64,000 nt of DNA, from assembly GCF_033807535.1 (NCBI RefSeq), contig NZ_CP136856.1, forward strand, positions 1,545,001 to 1,609,000, given 5' to 3'. This document shows positions 17,408 to 27,900 of this stretch, in pieces (position 1 is the stretch's first letter; each line of letters begins with the position of its first letter). The notes below the pieces were generated by a model that made no database searches, had not been told where the DNA came from, and saw only the letters and a list, made by a program, of their open reading frames with translations. This DNA is from Oceanisphaera sp. IT1-181. GTDB lineage: Bacteria; Pseudomonadota; Gammaproteobacteria; Enterobacterales; Aeromonadaceae. A program made the position numbers and the translations under genes.

Positions 17408-18334
17408 ATGATCGTTCGGCAAAAACCGCATGCGCTTAAGCTGTTTTTTACCCTGCGTGGCTCTGTCATCCCGCAGATTTATCCCCAAATTTTGCTGATC
17501 ACTCTACTCAGTGTCTTAATAGCCGGCATTCAGCATTGGTTTCCCGGTTTTTTCTCCTCTTACGACACGGCTCCCTTCACCTTACTGGGCGTTGCCTTGT
17601 CTCTGTTTCTCGGTTTTAGAAACAACGCCAGCTACGCACGCTGGTGGGAGGCGCGAGAACAATGGGGGCAGTTGACCATCGATGCCCGTAGTCTGGCCCG
17701 CCAAGTGATCTCTTTTATGGATGAGGAAACCGAGACCGGGCGGCACACCCAGCGGCGGATGATCCACCTGACCATCGCCTTTACCCACGCCTTGCGCCAT
17801 CGGCTGCGTGACACCTCGCCTTGGCAAGACGTCGACCGTTTTGTCGAGCCAGAGCATCACGCCAGCCTGCGTCAGGCGCAAAACCTGCCCGAGTGCCTGC
17901 TGCGGCTGATGGGTAAGAAGGTTGGTTACAGTCGGCGCCAGCGATTATTATCGGAATTTTTGGTGCAGAGCATGGACGAACGGCTCACCTCTATGGCGGG
18001 AGTATTGGCCGCCTGCGAGCGCATTCAGAATACGCCGCTGCCGTTTGCCTACACGCTATTGGTGCATCGCACTACCTATCTATATTGCTTTATGCTGCCC
18101 TTTGGCTTGGTCTCATCACTGGGCTGGGCCACTCCTTTGGTCTGTGCCGTAATCGCCTATACCTTCTTCGGCCTAGATGCCCTCAGTGAAGAGCTGGAAC
18201 AACCTTTTGGCCTAGCCGCCAACGATCTGCCACTGAGCGCGCTGTCGCGCACCATCGAAATCAACCTGCTGGAAGCATTAGAAGAAACCGAGCTTCCGCC
18301 CGCCATTATTCCCAAAGACGACTGTTTGTCATAG
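17408..18334 (+). CDS. Bestrophin-family anion channel-like membrane protein
   Basis: A 308-residue membrane protein of the bestrophin/YneE family, which forms pentameric ion channels. Hydrophobic segments lie near residues 28-46, 58-76 and 210-250. The bestrophin signatures GFRNNASYARWWEAREQWGQ (about residues 77-96) and the DALSEELEQPFG motif (about 264-275) are present. The ATG at 17408 follows GGAGGCTGAC. It lies between fghA and gshA. Ion selectivity cannot be read from sequence. Confidence 0.88.
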   Translation: MIVRQKPHALKLFFTLRGSVIPQIYPQILLITLLSVLIAGIQHWFPGFFSSYDTAPFTLLGVALSLFLGFRNNASYARWWEAREQWGQLTIDARSLARQVISFMDEETETGRHTQRRMIHLTIAFTHALRHRLRDTSPWQDVDRFVEPEHHASLRQAQNLPECLLRLMGKKVGYSRRQRLLSEFLVQSMDERLTSMAGVLAACERIQNTPLPFAYTLLVHRTTYLYCFMLPFGLVSSLGWATPLVCAVIAYTFFGLDALSEELEQPFGLAANDLPLSALSRTIEINLLEALEETELPPAIIPKDDCLS

Positions 18335-18597
18335 GCACACTCCCACCTAACCGCCGATCACGGCCCACATTGTTACTGACAGTCAAAAGTCATTTGCACT
18401 ATGGGGTCATTATCTCTTGCCGCAGAATAAATATAATGCCGTGTCTGCTATTACTCGTGCGGCAGCACGCGCGCATGGCTGAATTAACCAGGCTGGATTA
18501 GCAACACTGGGTTAGCAACACTGGGTTTGCAACACAAGCTTGGCAAAAAAGAGTAAGGCCGATTGGCCTGATTAATTGACTTGATACAGAGGTTTTT

Positions 18598-20139
18598 ATG
18601 ACGCCATCCCTTACTCCGCGCCTGGCACAACTGGCCGATGCCGACTTGATCCGGCCGCTGGCCCATATTCGTCGCGGCATAGAAAAAGAAGCCTTGCGGG
18701 TCACGCCCAAAGGCCGGCTGTCCCAAGAGCCGCACCTGCACACACTGGGCTCGGCGCTCACGCACCCGCACATTACCACCGACTATTCAGAGTCATTGTT
18801 GGAGTTTATTACGCCGCCCAGTGAACAGATTGGCGACACCCTTGGTTTTATGGAGCAGTTGCATCGTTATGCCGTCAGCCAGCTGGGGGATGAACATTTG
18901 TGGCCCGCCAGCATGCCCTGCGCCTTGCAGGGGAATAACAGCGTGCCCATTGCCGAATACGGTAGCTCTCGTTCGGGACAAATGAAGCACACCTACCGTC
19001 GCGGCCTAGATGTACGCTATGGCCGCATCATGCAAAGCATTGCCGGCATTCATTTCAACTTCTCTTTGCCCGACAGTTTCTGGCAAGGCTACCGAGAGTT
19101 GCTCGGCAGCCAAGATTCGCTGGCTGATTTTCGCTCGGCTCAGTATTTTGCATTAATCCGCAACTTTCAACGCTACGGCTGGCTGCTGCTTTATCTGTTT
19201 GGCGCCTCGCCCGCACTCAGCCATTCTTTTATGAATGGCCGCCCGCACCAGCTGGCAAGCCTTGGCACCGACACACTCTATCTGCCCTTTGCCACCTCTT
19301 TACGCATGAGCGGGTTAGGCTACCAAAGCGATGCTCAGGCGGGCTTGAACATCAGCACCAACAGCTTGGCGGAATATGGCCGCGATCTCACTCGCGCCCT
19401 GAACACCCCCCATGCGCCCTATACCCGCCTCGGAGTCGAGGTTAACGGCGAAACCCGACAGTTAAACGACAATATTCTGCAGATAGAAAATGAGTATTAC
19501 AGCGACATTCGCCCCAAGCGGGTAACCCATACCGGCGAAACGCCGCTGCAGGCCATGGCGAGTCGTGGCGTGGAATACATAGAAGTGCGCAACTTAGATA
19601 TCAACCCTCTGCTGGCGCTGGGCATAGATGACACCCAAATACGTTTTCTAGATACCTTTTTACTGTTCTGCTTATTTCAAGACAGCCCGGAAATTGGCGA
19701 GCAGGAGCAACGGCGTCTGGCCCGCAACCACACCCGCGTGACCGAGCAGGGCCGTCGGCCCGATCTGCTGCTCGAAACCGCCAGCGGCGAACTTAGCCGT
19801 GCAGCTTGGGGCGAGCAACTGTTTGCCGAGCTGGACGCCATCGCCCAGCTGTTGGACAAGGCCGGTAGTGGCTATAGTGCAGCGCTGCAACACTTCAAGC
19901 CGCTGTTGCAACAGCCCGAGCTAACGCCCTCGGCCCGCATTCTGCAGCAACTGACCGCCACCGAGCAAAATTACACGGATTGGGTGCAAAACAGAGCCAC
20001 CGAGCTGACGCAGCACTGGCAACAGACTCCGCTTGAGCAAGAGCAAAGCCGCTATTTCACACAACTGGCCAGTTCATCACTGGCGGCACAACACGAATTG
20101 GAAGAGCAAGAAGCAGGCAGATCGTTAATGGCGATGTGA
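18598..20139 (+). CDS. gshA: Glutamate-cysteine ligase
   Basis: First and rate-limiting step of glutathione synthesis, ATP-dependent ligation of glutamate and cysteine. The 513-residue protein is close to E. coli GshA (518). It has HIRRGIEKEALRVTPKGRLS, TTDYSESLLEFITPP, and GIHFNFSLPD motifs. It lies near frmA and fghA, which consume glutathione in formaldehyde removal, so a functional neighbourhood is plausible. The upstream gap contains a short tandem repeat, TTAGCAACACTGGG, starting near 18498, of unknown meaning. Confidence 0.96.
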   Translation: MTPSLTPRLAQLADADLIRPLAHIRRGIEKEALRVTPKGRLSQEPHLHTLGSALTHPHITTDYSESLLEFITPPSEQIGDTLGFMEQLHRYAVSQLGDEHLWPASMPCALQGNNSVPIAEYGSSRSGQMKHTYRRGLDVRYGRIMQSIAGIHFNFSLPDSFWQGYRELLGSQDSLADFRSAQYFALIRNFQRYGWLLLYLFGASPALSHSFMNGRPHQLASLGTDTLYLPFATSLRMSGLGYQSDAQAGLNISTNSLAEYGRDLTRALNTPHAPYTRLGVEVNGETRQLNDNILQIENEYYSDIRPKRVTHTGETPLQAMASRGVEYIEVRNLDINPLLALGIDDTQIRFLDTFLLFCLFQDSPEIGEQEQRRLARNHTRVTEQGRRPDLLLETASGELSRAAWGEQLFAELDAIAQLLDKAGSGYSAALQHFKPLLQQPELTPSARILQQLTATEQNYTDWVQNRATELTQHWQQTPLEQEQSRYFTQLASSSLAAQHELEEQEAGRSLMAM

Positions 20140-20331
20140 ACTTGGCAGAAGCGGATAAACACTGACGAACACCTGAGCAAAGTGCTATTTCAGAAGACGT
20201 ATGGCACATCAGTCGTGTGAGTAATGGCTGCCCGACCTATGCTTTAGTCGTAGACGAACCGCCAGATATCCCATGGCGAATGCGAGCTTCATTGGGTAGC
20301 GTGTGACTAAAAAGTACAGGTGGCGATTTTG

Positions 20332-20574
20332 ATGACGATAGAGTTATTCACGGCACTCTTGGGTTGGTCGCTGGTTATCAACATTATCGTCCTGTTGTTT
20401 TCCACCCTTATGGTAGTGCTAATGCGCGAGACTATCTCTAGCATTCATGCGCGGTTATTTTCGTTGAATACACAGGATCTTGGCCGAGCCTATTTTCAGT
20501 ATCTTGCCCAATACAAGATAGCGATTCTGGTATTGAATCTTGCCCCTTATATTGCGTTGAAAATCATCACTTAA
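20332..20574 (+). CDS. Small membrane protein, DUF6868-like
   Basis: An 80-residue protein with two hydrophobic segments (about residues 5-30 and 57-76) separated by an amphipathic stretch. It resembles small uncharacterised membrane proteins of gammaproteobacteria; no function is known to me. An in-frame GTG at 20320 is also possible. I chose the ATG at 20332 because AGGTGG lies upstream at a usable distance. It stands alone between gshA and yjdM. Confidence 0.6.
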   Translation: MTIELFTALLGWSLVINIIVLLFSTLMVVLMRETISSIHARLFSLNTQDLGRAYFQYLAQYKIAILVLNLAPYIALKIIT

Positions 20575-20655
20575 TCGGCAGCACAAACAAGGTTAGCGCC
20601 TTACCCATTCACGCGTTACCATATCTGTCACACTACGATAAAGAAGAAAGCGCTT

Positions 20656-20994
20656 ATGCCATTTCCACCCTGCCCAAAATGCCATTCTGAGTACGTTTAC
20701 CAAGATCAAGACCATTTGCTTTGTCCCGAGTGTGCTCATGAATGGGATCCGTTACTCTCTGCAGCTGAAGAGGGTGCGCTCACCGCAAAAGATGCCAACG
20801 GCAGTTTGCTGGAAGAAGGTGACAAGATTACGCTGGCCAAAGATCTTAAGGTCAAAGGCAGTTCTTTGGTGCTAAAGATTGGCACCAAAGCGGTGATCAG
20901 ACGCATAGTGGAAGGCAAAGATCACGAGCTAGACTGCAAGGTGGACGGCGCCGGTGAAATGATGGTGACTGCCAAATATGTGAAAAAATCTTGA
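20656..20994 (+). CDS. yjdM: PhnA/YjdM zinc-ribbon protein
   Basis: A 112-residue protein of the PhnA (YjdM) family. It has an N-terminal zinc ribbon, CPKC near residues 6-9 and CPEC near 23-26, and the conserved DANGSLLEEGDKITLAKDLKVKG core. Despite the historic name PhnA, the E. coli member is not an established phosphonoacetate hydrolase, so function is open. The start follows AAAGAAGAAAGCGCTT. Confidence 0.88.
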   Translation: MPFPPCPKCHSEYVYQDQDHLLCPECAHEWDPLLSAAEEGALTAKDANGSLLEEGDKITLAKDLKVKGSSLVLKIGTKAVIRRIVEGKDHELDCKVDGAGEMMVTAKYVKKS

Positions 20995-21059
20995 GGCCTT
21001 TGCCTTGTTGAGGGAAAGAAGAATGGGGTGATGGCGTTATTTAAAAGTAATGCCAAATA

Positions 21060-21482
21060 AGTAATGCTGCGGAACTAACGTGGATTTTGTCGTTACAGGC
21101 TCTTAAATATTCACCTGATTACCCATAATGACCAGCCATATCTAAATAGTTATTGATGAACAAGTTCAATAACTTACGGAGTGTCTCGCGCCTATTTTCT
21201 TGTAGGAGCCCGTCTCTTCGGCGAAGAGGACTTCGCCACGGTTTTCTATGTGCCCTTAAAACATCCTGCTTCGCAGGACCGGCGAATAAATTCCCGGCTA
21301 CGAAGTGCCTATCTTTTGTAGGTGCAAATTTATTCAGCACGGTTTGTATTATCCCTAAACCTTAAAAATAACCAGCTACGCTGGCCCGGCGAAGTCCTCT
21401 TTATCAAAGAGACGGCCGGCTACAAGGTCTGCCGAAACACTTCTATAAGTAATCACGTATAACTTATGTGGAAGTGTTCATC
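21060..21482 (+). repeat. Repeat mosaic with two solo IS630-type ends
   Basis: No gene lies in this 520-nt gap. It opens with an IS630-like terminal sequence AGTAATGCTGCGGAACTAAC (21060-21079, preceded by TA), which matches 52013-52066 with 2 mismatches in 54. A MITE-like left end CCTGATTACCC starts at 21114, and the CGTCTCTTCGGCGAAGAGG hairpin at 21211. A 31-bp segment at 21316-21346 is identical to 52105-52135. It closes with another TA-preceded end, AGTAATCACGTATAACTTAT, at 21448. The ends all point the same way, so this is a graveyard of insertions, not one intact element. Confidence 0.6.
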
Positions 21483-21513
21483 TAAATGCACCAGCAATGT
21501 TGGCGGTGTCGGA

Positions 21514-22065
21514 TCAAAGGGCTGCGCGGCGTCTCCTTAGCCCCAGAACGGCACAGAGGATGCCGATTAGCACCATCACCGCGGTCACCCATAATGGGCT
21601 GTAGAAAGTGCTGTATACCTCCCAGCCCATCAGCCCGAGTACCTCAGAGAACAAGGTAGAGGCGCCAACTAGGTGACCGCCCAGCGTACCGGCGGCGGCG
21701 AAAAATAATCCGCCGATCAGTGCGAGCAGCACCAGTACCCATCGCCTTGCTCCGTCGAAGACCGCTTGCTTAGCACGCCAGACGAGCACAGTTAGCATGC
21801 TGTATATACCTAGCGACCAGAACGACATCAGGATGTGATTACGCGTTAGCGGGCTATGCGTGCTGGCCTCCAGTGGCCAAATCATGAAGCCAGTGACAAT
21901 GGCAGCTAGCGCGGCCAGTAGGCTCAGTACCAGCAGCGGCAGTAGGGCGGCACGACTGAGTTCGGCCAGCCGCCCGGGTAGCAGAGCGCCGATCAAGATC
22001 ATCAGGGTGGCAAGAGCCCAGAACCCGAGGGGGAAATGGACGAGCATGTGATGCATACCTGTCAT
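21514..22065 (-). CDS. DUF2231-type four-helix membrane protein
   Basis: A 183-residue inner-membrane protein with four predicted transmembrane segments. It opens with the family-typical HHMLVHFPLGFW motif, whose histidines could bind heme. The ATG overlaps the stop of the upstream gene by 4 nt (ATGA) and has AGGAGATCGCTC before it, so translation is coupled. This firmly links it to the ethylbenzene-dehydrogenase-like protein as a likely membrane partner, perhaps for electron transfer; that role is inference. Confidence 0.75.
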   Translation of the reverse strand: MTGMHHMLVHFPLGFWALATLMILIGALLPGRLAELSRAALLPLLVLSLLAALAAIVTGFMIWPLEASTHSPLTRNHILMSFWSLGIYSMLTVLVWRAKQAVFDGARRWVLVLLALIGGLFFAAAGTLGGHLVGASTLFSEVLGLMGWEVYSTFYSPLWVTAVMVLIGILCAVLGLRRRRAAL

Positions 22066-23501
22066 GAGCGATCTCCTGGATAAGTCGAACGGAAGCTGGG
22101 GAGTAAGGCGAGGGTGACACCCAGCATGGCGATCAATCCCGCGACGAGAGTTATCCACCAGCGAAAGGTAATGGCGTCGTTGAATTCCATTTCTACCCCG
22201 TAGAGTGCGAGCTGCTGCTCGCTGTGACGTGCCCGCACGGGTATGCCCTTGGCGATGTCCGGTGCGCCGGCATGGGCGCGGCTGATCAATAGCGGCCAGT
22301 CCACCTGTCCGGGGTAGAACAACGTGATGTCGAACCATTCCTCATTCCAGTTTGGGGCGCTGCCGGAGAAGGCAGTAGCCTGGAGATCTGCCTGCCGTCC
22401 TAGCCCCAGTGTGTAGGGATGAGAAACATAGTGCCAGCGGCTACCGGTGGCGTTGCGATATACGGCAATGCCGATGTCGTAGACCCCTTGGTCGGCGAGA
22501 ATTTTATCATCCAGCGGACTGCCCGTGTCGAGATCGCGTACTAGAGTTACATCCCAATAGCCGTTCGCCCAGCGAGCCTGGCCTTGTACGGCAATGCTGC
22601 CCCGTGACCCCGAGGGCTGGCTCAGCAGACGACGAGGAATTACGTCGCCTTCCTGCCAGTCGTAGTTAGCATCGAAATCGGTTCGGTAGCCCTCAGATAG
22701 GTAGTAGAAACCGTCAAAATCAACCTCGCCGGACACCACATCTTCCCAGTGCAGAGCTCGCTGGCCCGTTTTATCGGGGTCAAGCATCCAGCGTGGGCGG
22801 CTGTTGTCGCTATCCCAGTTGGTGATGTAGGGGCCTGAGCCTTCGTCATTATGGCGATACTCGCCGACCCACTGATCGTCTGAGACCCCAATAGGATTAG
22901 AGCGGCCCGCTCGCCAGTGCCAGAGGTCGAGAAAGTAACCGGCCTTGCGCTGGGCGGCAAGCACGTCGGCATCCTCCACGCTGCGCCAGTCACTCTGGTC
23001 GCGGCGCGTGTTCGGCAGATACTTGCGAACGTCGCTCTTGCCCATTTTCTGGCCGAGGTAGGGATGTTCGCTAACCTCTGCGGGGCTTGCGGAATCACTG
23101 AAGAAACGCATCCGATCGCCAACGGTAATGTAACCGCCATAGCGGCCGAAATCGGGTACACCGCCATCATCCACCAGCATGGCGACGCGGTCTTCGTAGG
23201 TGCCATCGGGATTGGGGCCTGGCATGGAGCTACCGTGGCGGACCCACTCGCCATTTTCATAGCGCAGCATGTCATGGTAGACATGGGCTTGTTTGGCGGG
23301 CCAGCGATAGCGAAAGAATATCTGCTGGTCGTTGTACGCGGCTTGGATCTGCAACGGCATGGTCAGCTCATCGGGAATCGAGATGTTACGTTCCAAGTCG
23401 TCCTTGATCACTCCGCTGCCTTGGGTGACCCAAGCAAGACCGAGCGCGACAGGTAGAGCGAGTACTAGCCAGAGGGAACTGCTCTTGTAGTGACGTGCCA
23501 T
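22062..23501 (-). CDS. Ethylbenzene-dehydrogenase-related heme-binding protein
   Basis: A 479-residue exported protein. It has an N-terminal hydrophobic signal or anchor (residues 10-26), a large region matching the family named for the heme-b-binding gamma subunit of ethylbenzene/DMSO-reductase-type enzymes (WPAKQAHVYHDMLRY near residue 70, DLWHWRAGRSNPIG near 195), and a C-terminal transmembrane helix followed by a short basic tail. No catalytic molybdenum subunit lies next to it. The ATG at 23501 follows TTAGGAGTTTAT. It is translationally coupled to the DUF2231 gene and divergent from the stress-protein/glucan-synthase pair. Confidence 0.78.
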   Translation of the reverse strand: MARHYKSSSLWLVLALPVALGLAWVTQGSGVIKDDLERNISIPDELTMPLQIQAAYNDQQIFFRYRWPAKQAHVYHDMLRYENGEWVRHGSSMPGPNPDGTYEDRVAMLVDDGGVPDFGRYGGYITVGDRMRFFSDSASPAEVSEHPYLGQKMGKSDVRKYLPNTRRDQSDWRSVEDADVLAAQRKAGYFLDLWHWRAGRSNPIGVSDDQWVGEYRHNDEGSGPYITNWDSDNSRPRWMLDPDKTGQRALHWEDVVSGEVDFDGFYYLSEGYRTDFDANYDWQEGDVIPRRLLSQPSGSRGSIAVQGQARWANGYWDVTLVRDLDTGSPLDDKILADQGVYDIGIAVYRNATGSRWHYVSHPYTLGLGRQADLQATAFSGSAPNWNEEWFDITLFYPGQVDWPLLISRAHAGAPDIAKGIPVRARHSEQQLALYGVEMEFNDAITFRWWITLVAGLIAMLGVTLALLPSFRSTYPGDRS

Positions 23502-23677
23502 ATAAACTCCTAAGAGCAAGGTGACGTGACGGAATTTCAGTGTAGACCCAAGCCAATAGATTGACTTAGCGCGGGTTAATTAAGCCATTATCAGGCTACC
23601 CTGCTAATTGGTTTTTTTTTAACCAGTACCTACACTTAGCAAGTTTGATTTTGGCTGGATGAGAATACTCGAGTGTT

Positions 23678-23712
23678 TAGGCTCTGTATTACAGTCTAGG
23701 CTCTGTATTACA
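23678..23712. promoter_or_regulatory. Perfect 16-bp direct repeat in divergent promoter region
   Basis: TAGGCTCTGTATTACA occurs twice (23678-23693 and 23697-23712), a 19-bp period, inside the 404-nt gap between the divergent heme-protein and stress-protein genes. Direct repeats in such a place often bind a regulator. The rest of the gap (23502-23905) has a run of eight T near 23617 and no gene. Confidence 0.45.
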
Positions 23713-23905
23713 TGGGTGGGCTTGGAATCTGCGTTCTTTTATTCATGTGTATCGCCGAGGGTAGGTCGCGCTGCGATTGTGGCGGCTAGCTCAGGTGACA
23801 TGCCAATGCGTTACATCGGCTAACGTGCACCACAAAAAGGACAGCGCACTATAAGAATGCGTGCGCTATTAGGATGACAGTGTTCTACAAGGAGGTAGCA
23901 ATACT

Positions 23906-24982
23906 ATGATCGCAAATAGCATGGGCCCAAATACTCAGGCCGCAAATACCATGGCTGGATCTAAGCCGCCAAGGCCGCAAGCAACAGGGACGGTGCGGAG
24001 CCAATCCTGCGAGCGACCGACACTTCGCCATGTGCTTGCTTGTGTCAATGGCGCGCCCTTTGCCGCCGCCGTGTTGAGCCATGCGGCGGCGGTGGCCAAG
24101 GCCGTTGGGGCCCGCATGACGGTGATACACGTGATCGAGTCGGCGGCGGATCCCGCCGCTCAGGAACCCATGGATCCCGTAGAGTGGACGCTGCGCCACT
24201 ATGATACGGTTGAGTATCTGGATGAGTGCATGTTGCACTGTGGCGATCTTCACACGGATGCCGTGATTGTGGCAGGGCGGCCCGCTGAGCGTATTAGCGC
24301 CTGGGCCCATGACCACGCGGCGGACCTCATTGTGCTCGGTCGCGGTGGTGCAAGAGACGCACCTTTCGTCGGGTTAGGCGATACGGCGCGCCGGGTGGCC
24401 GAGGTTGCTAATGCGTCTGTGCTGTTGGTGCCCACGCTGCAGGCCGATAATACCCAAGCTCGCTATCGCAAGGTGCTGGTGCCGCTAGATGGCTCGTCCC
24501 GATCGGAATGTGTGTTACCCCTCGGCTTGGATATTGCGGCTTCTCATGGCGGCGAAGTGGTGCTGGTTCATGTGGCGCCCAAAGTCGAGCTTATCGAGTC
24601 AAACTTGCTCAACGCCCAAGTCATCGCCTTGCGCGATCAGCTGCACCGGCATAATGAACAGGCTGCTCGGCAATACCTCGATTGGCTACGAACTCGACTA
24701 CCTGCTCCGCCGACCATCGGCACCCGTTTATTGCCCAGTGGCGATGCGCGCCGGACGCTTGCCCATATGGCGAGTGAAGAGCAGGCGGATCTGGTGGTAC
24801 TTTCTGCAGCAGGCAAGAGTGGCCATGCAGACATAGCCGTGGGCAGTGTTGCCGACTACTTGATCAATCGTCTGGATACTCCGGTGTTACTGATGCGACA
24901 GCGCAAGCAAAATCTGGTGAAAACCCGCAGCACATCTTGCCATGCCATGGATATGCGACTGCCGGGTCAGGGGATGGTATGA
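23906..24982 (+). CDS. Tandem universal stress protein
   Basis: A 358-residue protein with two UspA domains. The first covers residues about 40-175 and ends in the ATP-loop-like pattern VLGRGGARDAPFVGLGDTARR. The second covers about 188-333 (KVLVPLDGSSRSECVLP... VLSAAGKSGHADIAVGSVADY). A Pro/Thr-rich N-terminal tail of about 35 residues precedes them. AAGGAGGTAGCAATACT gives a strong ribosome site. Its stop overlaps the glucan synthase start (ATGA), so both are translated together. Confidence 0.9.
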   Translation: MIANSMGPNTQAANTMAGSKPPRPQATGTVRSQSCERPTLRHVLACVNGAPFAAAVLSHAAAVAKAVGARMTVIHVIESAADPAAQEPMDPVEWTLRHYDTVEYLDECMLHCGDLHTDAVIVAGRPAERISAWAHDHAADLIVLGRGGARDAPFVGLGDTARRVAEVANASVLLVPTLQADNTQARYRKVLVPLDGSSRSECVLPLGLDIAASHGGEVVLVHVAPKVELIESNLLNAQVIALRDQLHRHNEQAARQYLDWLRTRLPAPPTIGTRLLPSGDARRTLAHMASEEQADLVVLSAAGKSGHADIAVGSVADYLINRLDTPVLLMRQRKQNLVKTRSTSCHAMDMRLPGQGMV

Positions 24983-27900
24983 CACAAGCCGCTAAACCCC
25001 AAGCTGCTAAGCAACAGTCCGCTAGACCATTGGCAGACACCACAGTACCCGCTAGCGTATATGCACGAGACGCGGCGACACTGAGGGCCGATCATGGCAT
25101 CGTCGCAGGGCGGCCTGAGCCTGTCGCCGCTTGGCAAAATCTCTCTGCGCTCCTTCCTTGGTTGGACCAAGCTCATGAACATTGCATCAAGCCATCGGCC
25201 TCTTTGACCAAGGCTGCGGAGTGGATGCTGGACAACGAGTTTCAGTTGCGCCGTGCCGTGCGCCAAGTGCGTGAAGATATGCCTGCTGCGTTTTATCGAC
25301 GCTTACCGCGACTCGCCGCAACGCATTACCAGGGCATGCCACGGGTGCTGGCACTGGCGCAAGGCATGCTGGATGTGGCACAAGTGCAGGTCGGCTTCGC
25401 TGGCGCGGTTGAGTTCGTCAATGCCTATCAACAAGATGATCCGTTGACGATAGCTGAGCTGTGGGCATTCCCGGCAATGCTGCGTCTGGTGTGCTTGGAA
25501 GAGATCATTCAGTCCTATTGCGAACTGTTACCCGAACTCGCCCCTCCTTTCGAACTTATGCCGCGCTCAGTACTGCATCAGGCGCTAGACCCCACCGAAA
25601 GTCTCTCCCGCGCCATCTCGGGGCTGGTGGCGATTTCAACTATCTCGTGGAAGACGTTTTTTGAGCAAGTGAGCCAAGTCGAGACCCTGTTGCAGAATGA
25701 TCCAGCCGACGTTTATTCGGCCATGGATTTCGACACGCGCGACCGCTATCGCAACACTATCGAGCAAATTGCCGACCACGCAACCGCCACTGAATGGGAA
25801 GTGGCCGCGGCTGCATTGGCGCTGGCGCATGCTCATGCGGGTGCCCGTCGCGCAGGGCATGTGGGTTACTGGCTGGTCGCAGAAGGGCGGGCAGAGCTTG
25901 AGCGCAAGGTCGGCTTTCGCGCAAGCTGGCGGATAAGTTGGCGCCGGCGGATGATGGCTCACCCAGGCCGGAGTTATGCGCTCGCACTAGCAGGTTTCAC
26001 CGTGGCAGCGCTGTTCTTTCCAGCCTTGCTGTTTGCACTGTTGGACGCCAGCGCGGTGGCCTGGGTGGCGGGGCTGGCGCTGTCGCTCGCACCGGCCATG
26101 ATCATCGGCGTCACCTTCACCCACTGGCTCGTGAGTCGCTGCGTTTCACCGCGCGTGCTGCCAAAACTCGACGTTGAGCAGGGTCTGCAGCCCGGCTGGG
26201 AAGCGGCAGTGGTGATGCCGGTGATCTTGCGTCATTCAGCCGAGGTGGAGCCATTGATTGAACGGCTGGAAATGCACTGGTTATCGAATCCGGACCCGCA
26301 GGTGCGCATGGCGCTGCTCAGCGACCTTGCCGACGCCGAGATAGAACACCAGCCAGAAGATGCAACGATTGAAGCGGCATTGGTTGTCGGCGTACGTCGC
26401 CTCAATGCACGCTACGCCGAGCATGCCCCGTTCGTGCTGCTGCACCGTCGGCGCTGCTGGAATAAGGCCGAAGGCCGCTGGATGGGCTGGGAACGTAAGC
26501 GGGGCAAGCTCGAAGAGCTGGTCTGCTTCATGCTTGGCCATCAGCCCGCGGCTTTTGCGCTGCGTGAGGGCGATATTGATACCCTGTGCCAAGCACGCTT
26601 TGTGGTTACACTCGATGCAGACACTCGGGTACCGTCCAATAACATTAATCGATTAATCGGTACGCTGGCTCATCCACTGAACCGAGTAGAGTTTGACTCG
26701 GACACTTGCCGACCGACCTGTGGTTACACTTTTATTCAGCCCAGAGTCGAGATTTCACCCCATGCGGGTGGTCGGTCGTTGTTTACCCGTCTTTATTCCG
26801 GCGATACGGCGATCGATATCTACAGTCGTGCGGTGTCGGATGTCTATCAGGACTTGTTTGGCGAGGGGATATTCACCGGTAAGGGGGCATTTGACGTAGC
26901 AGGCTTTCACCAATGCCTTCACGGTCGCGTGCCGGAAAACGCCATCCTCAGTCACGATTTGTTTGAAGGGCTTCACGGGCGGGCTGCGCTCGCCAGCGAC
27001 ATTGTGTTCTACGAGGATTTTCCTACCCACTACCTTTCCTATGCGCGGCGCGCCTTGCGTTGGATCCGTGGAGACTGGCAGCTTACTCCTTGGTTATGTG
27101 GCACAGTGCCGAGCCGGGATGGCGAAGGTGTTCCCAATCGATTTTCGGCGCTCGACCGCTGGAAGGTGCTGGATAACCTGCGTCGCAGCCTTATCGCTCC
27201 CATGCTGGTGGTGCTCGCCACGGCCGGATGGCTGGTACTGCCGGGGCACGCGCTGATCTGGACGGCGCTGGCCGTAGGCGCGCCAGCGGCTTACCTATTT
27301 ATCGACTTAGTTACCCGTTTGGCGCGAGTACGCAAGCCGGGCACCACGCGCAGCATATTGCATCCGCTGGCCGACCATGCGGGGCGCTGGTTACTGTCGG
27401 TTGTCTTCCTTGCCCACGAAGCGGCGATCGCGACTGAAGCGATTGCGCGCGCCTTGTGGCGCATGCATGTTTCGCACCGATACCTGCTGGAATGGACCTC
27501 TGCGGCTCATGCTGCCACAGAGGTTTCACAAACATGGCTGGGCACTTGGCGTGAAATGGCGGTTGCGCCGTTGTTGTCAGGCATTATCGCCGTCACTTTA
27601 GGCTGGCTGAACCCCACGGCCTTGGCCGGCGCCGCACCGCTGTTGTTGCTGTGGTTTATCTCTCCGCAGGTGGCATGGCTTATTAGCCGCGAGCGGCAAT
27701 CGGTAGCAGAAATACTCGGCGAAGAAGACCGAGGTTATCTGCGTTTGATCGCGCGACGCACCTGGTTGTACTTTGAAACCTTTGCCGGCCCCGACGATAA
27801 TTGGCTGCCCGCCGATAATTATCAGGCCGCCCCTCACGAAGAGATTGCCCACCGTTCCTCGCCGACCAACGTGGGCATGTTATTTTTGGCGTCACTGACC

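Noticed and set aside
21060..21482. An intact IS630-derived MITE from one solo end to the other
   Set aside because: Both ends have the same orientation; a MITE needs inverted ends.
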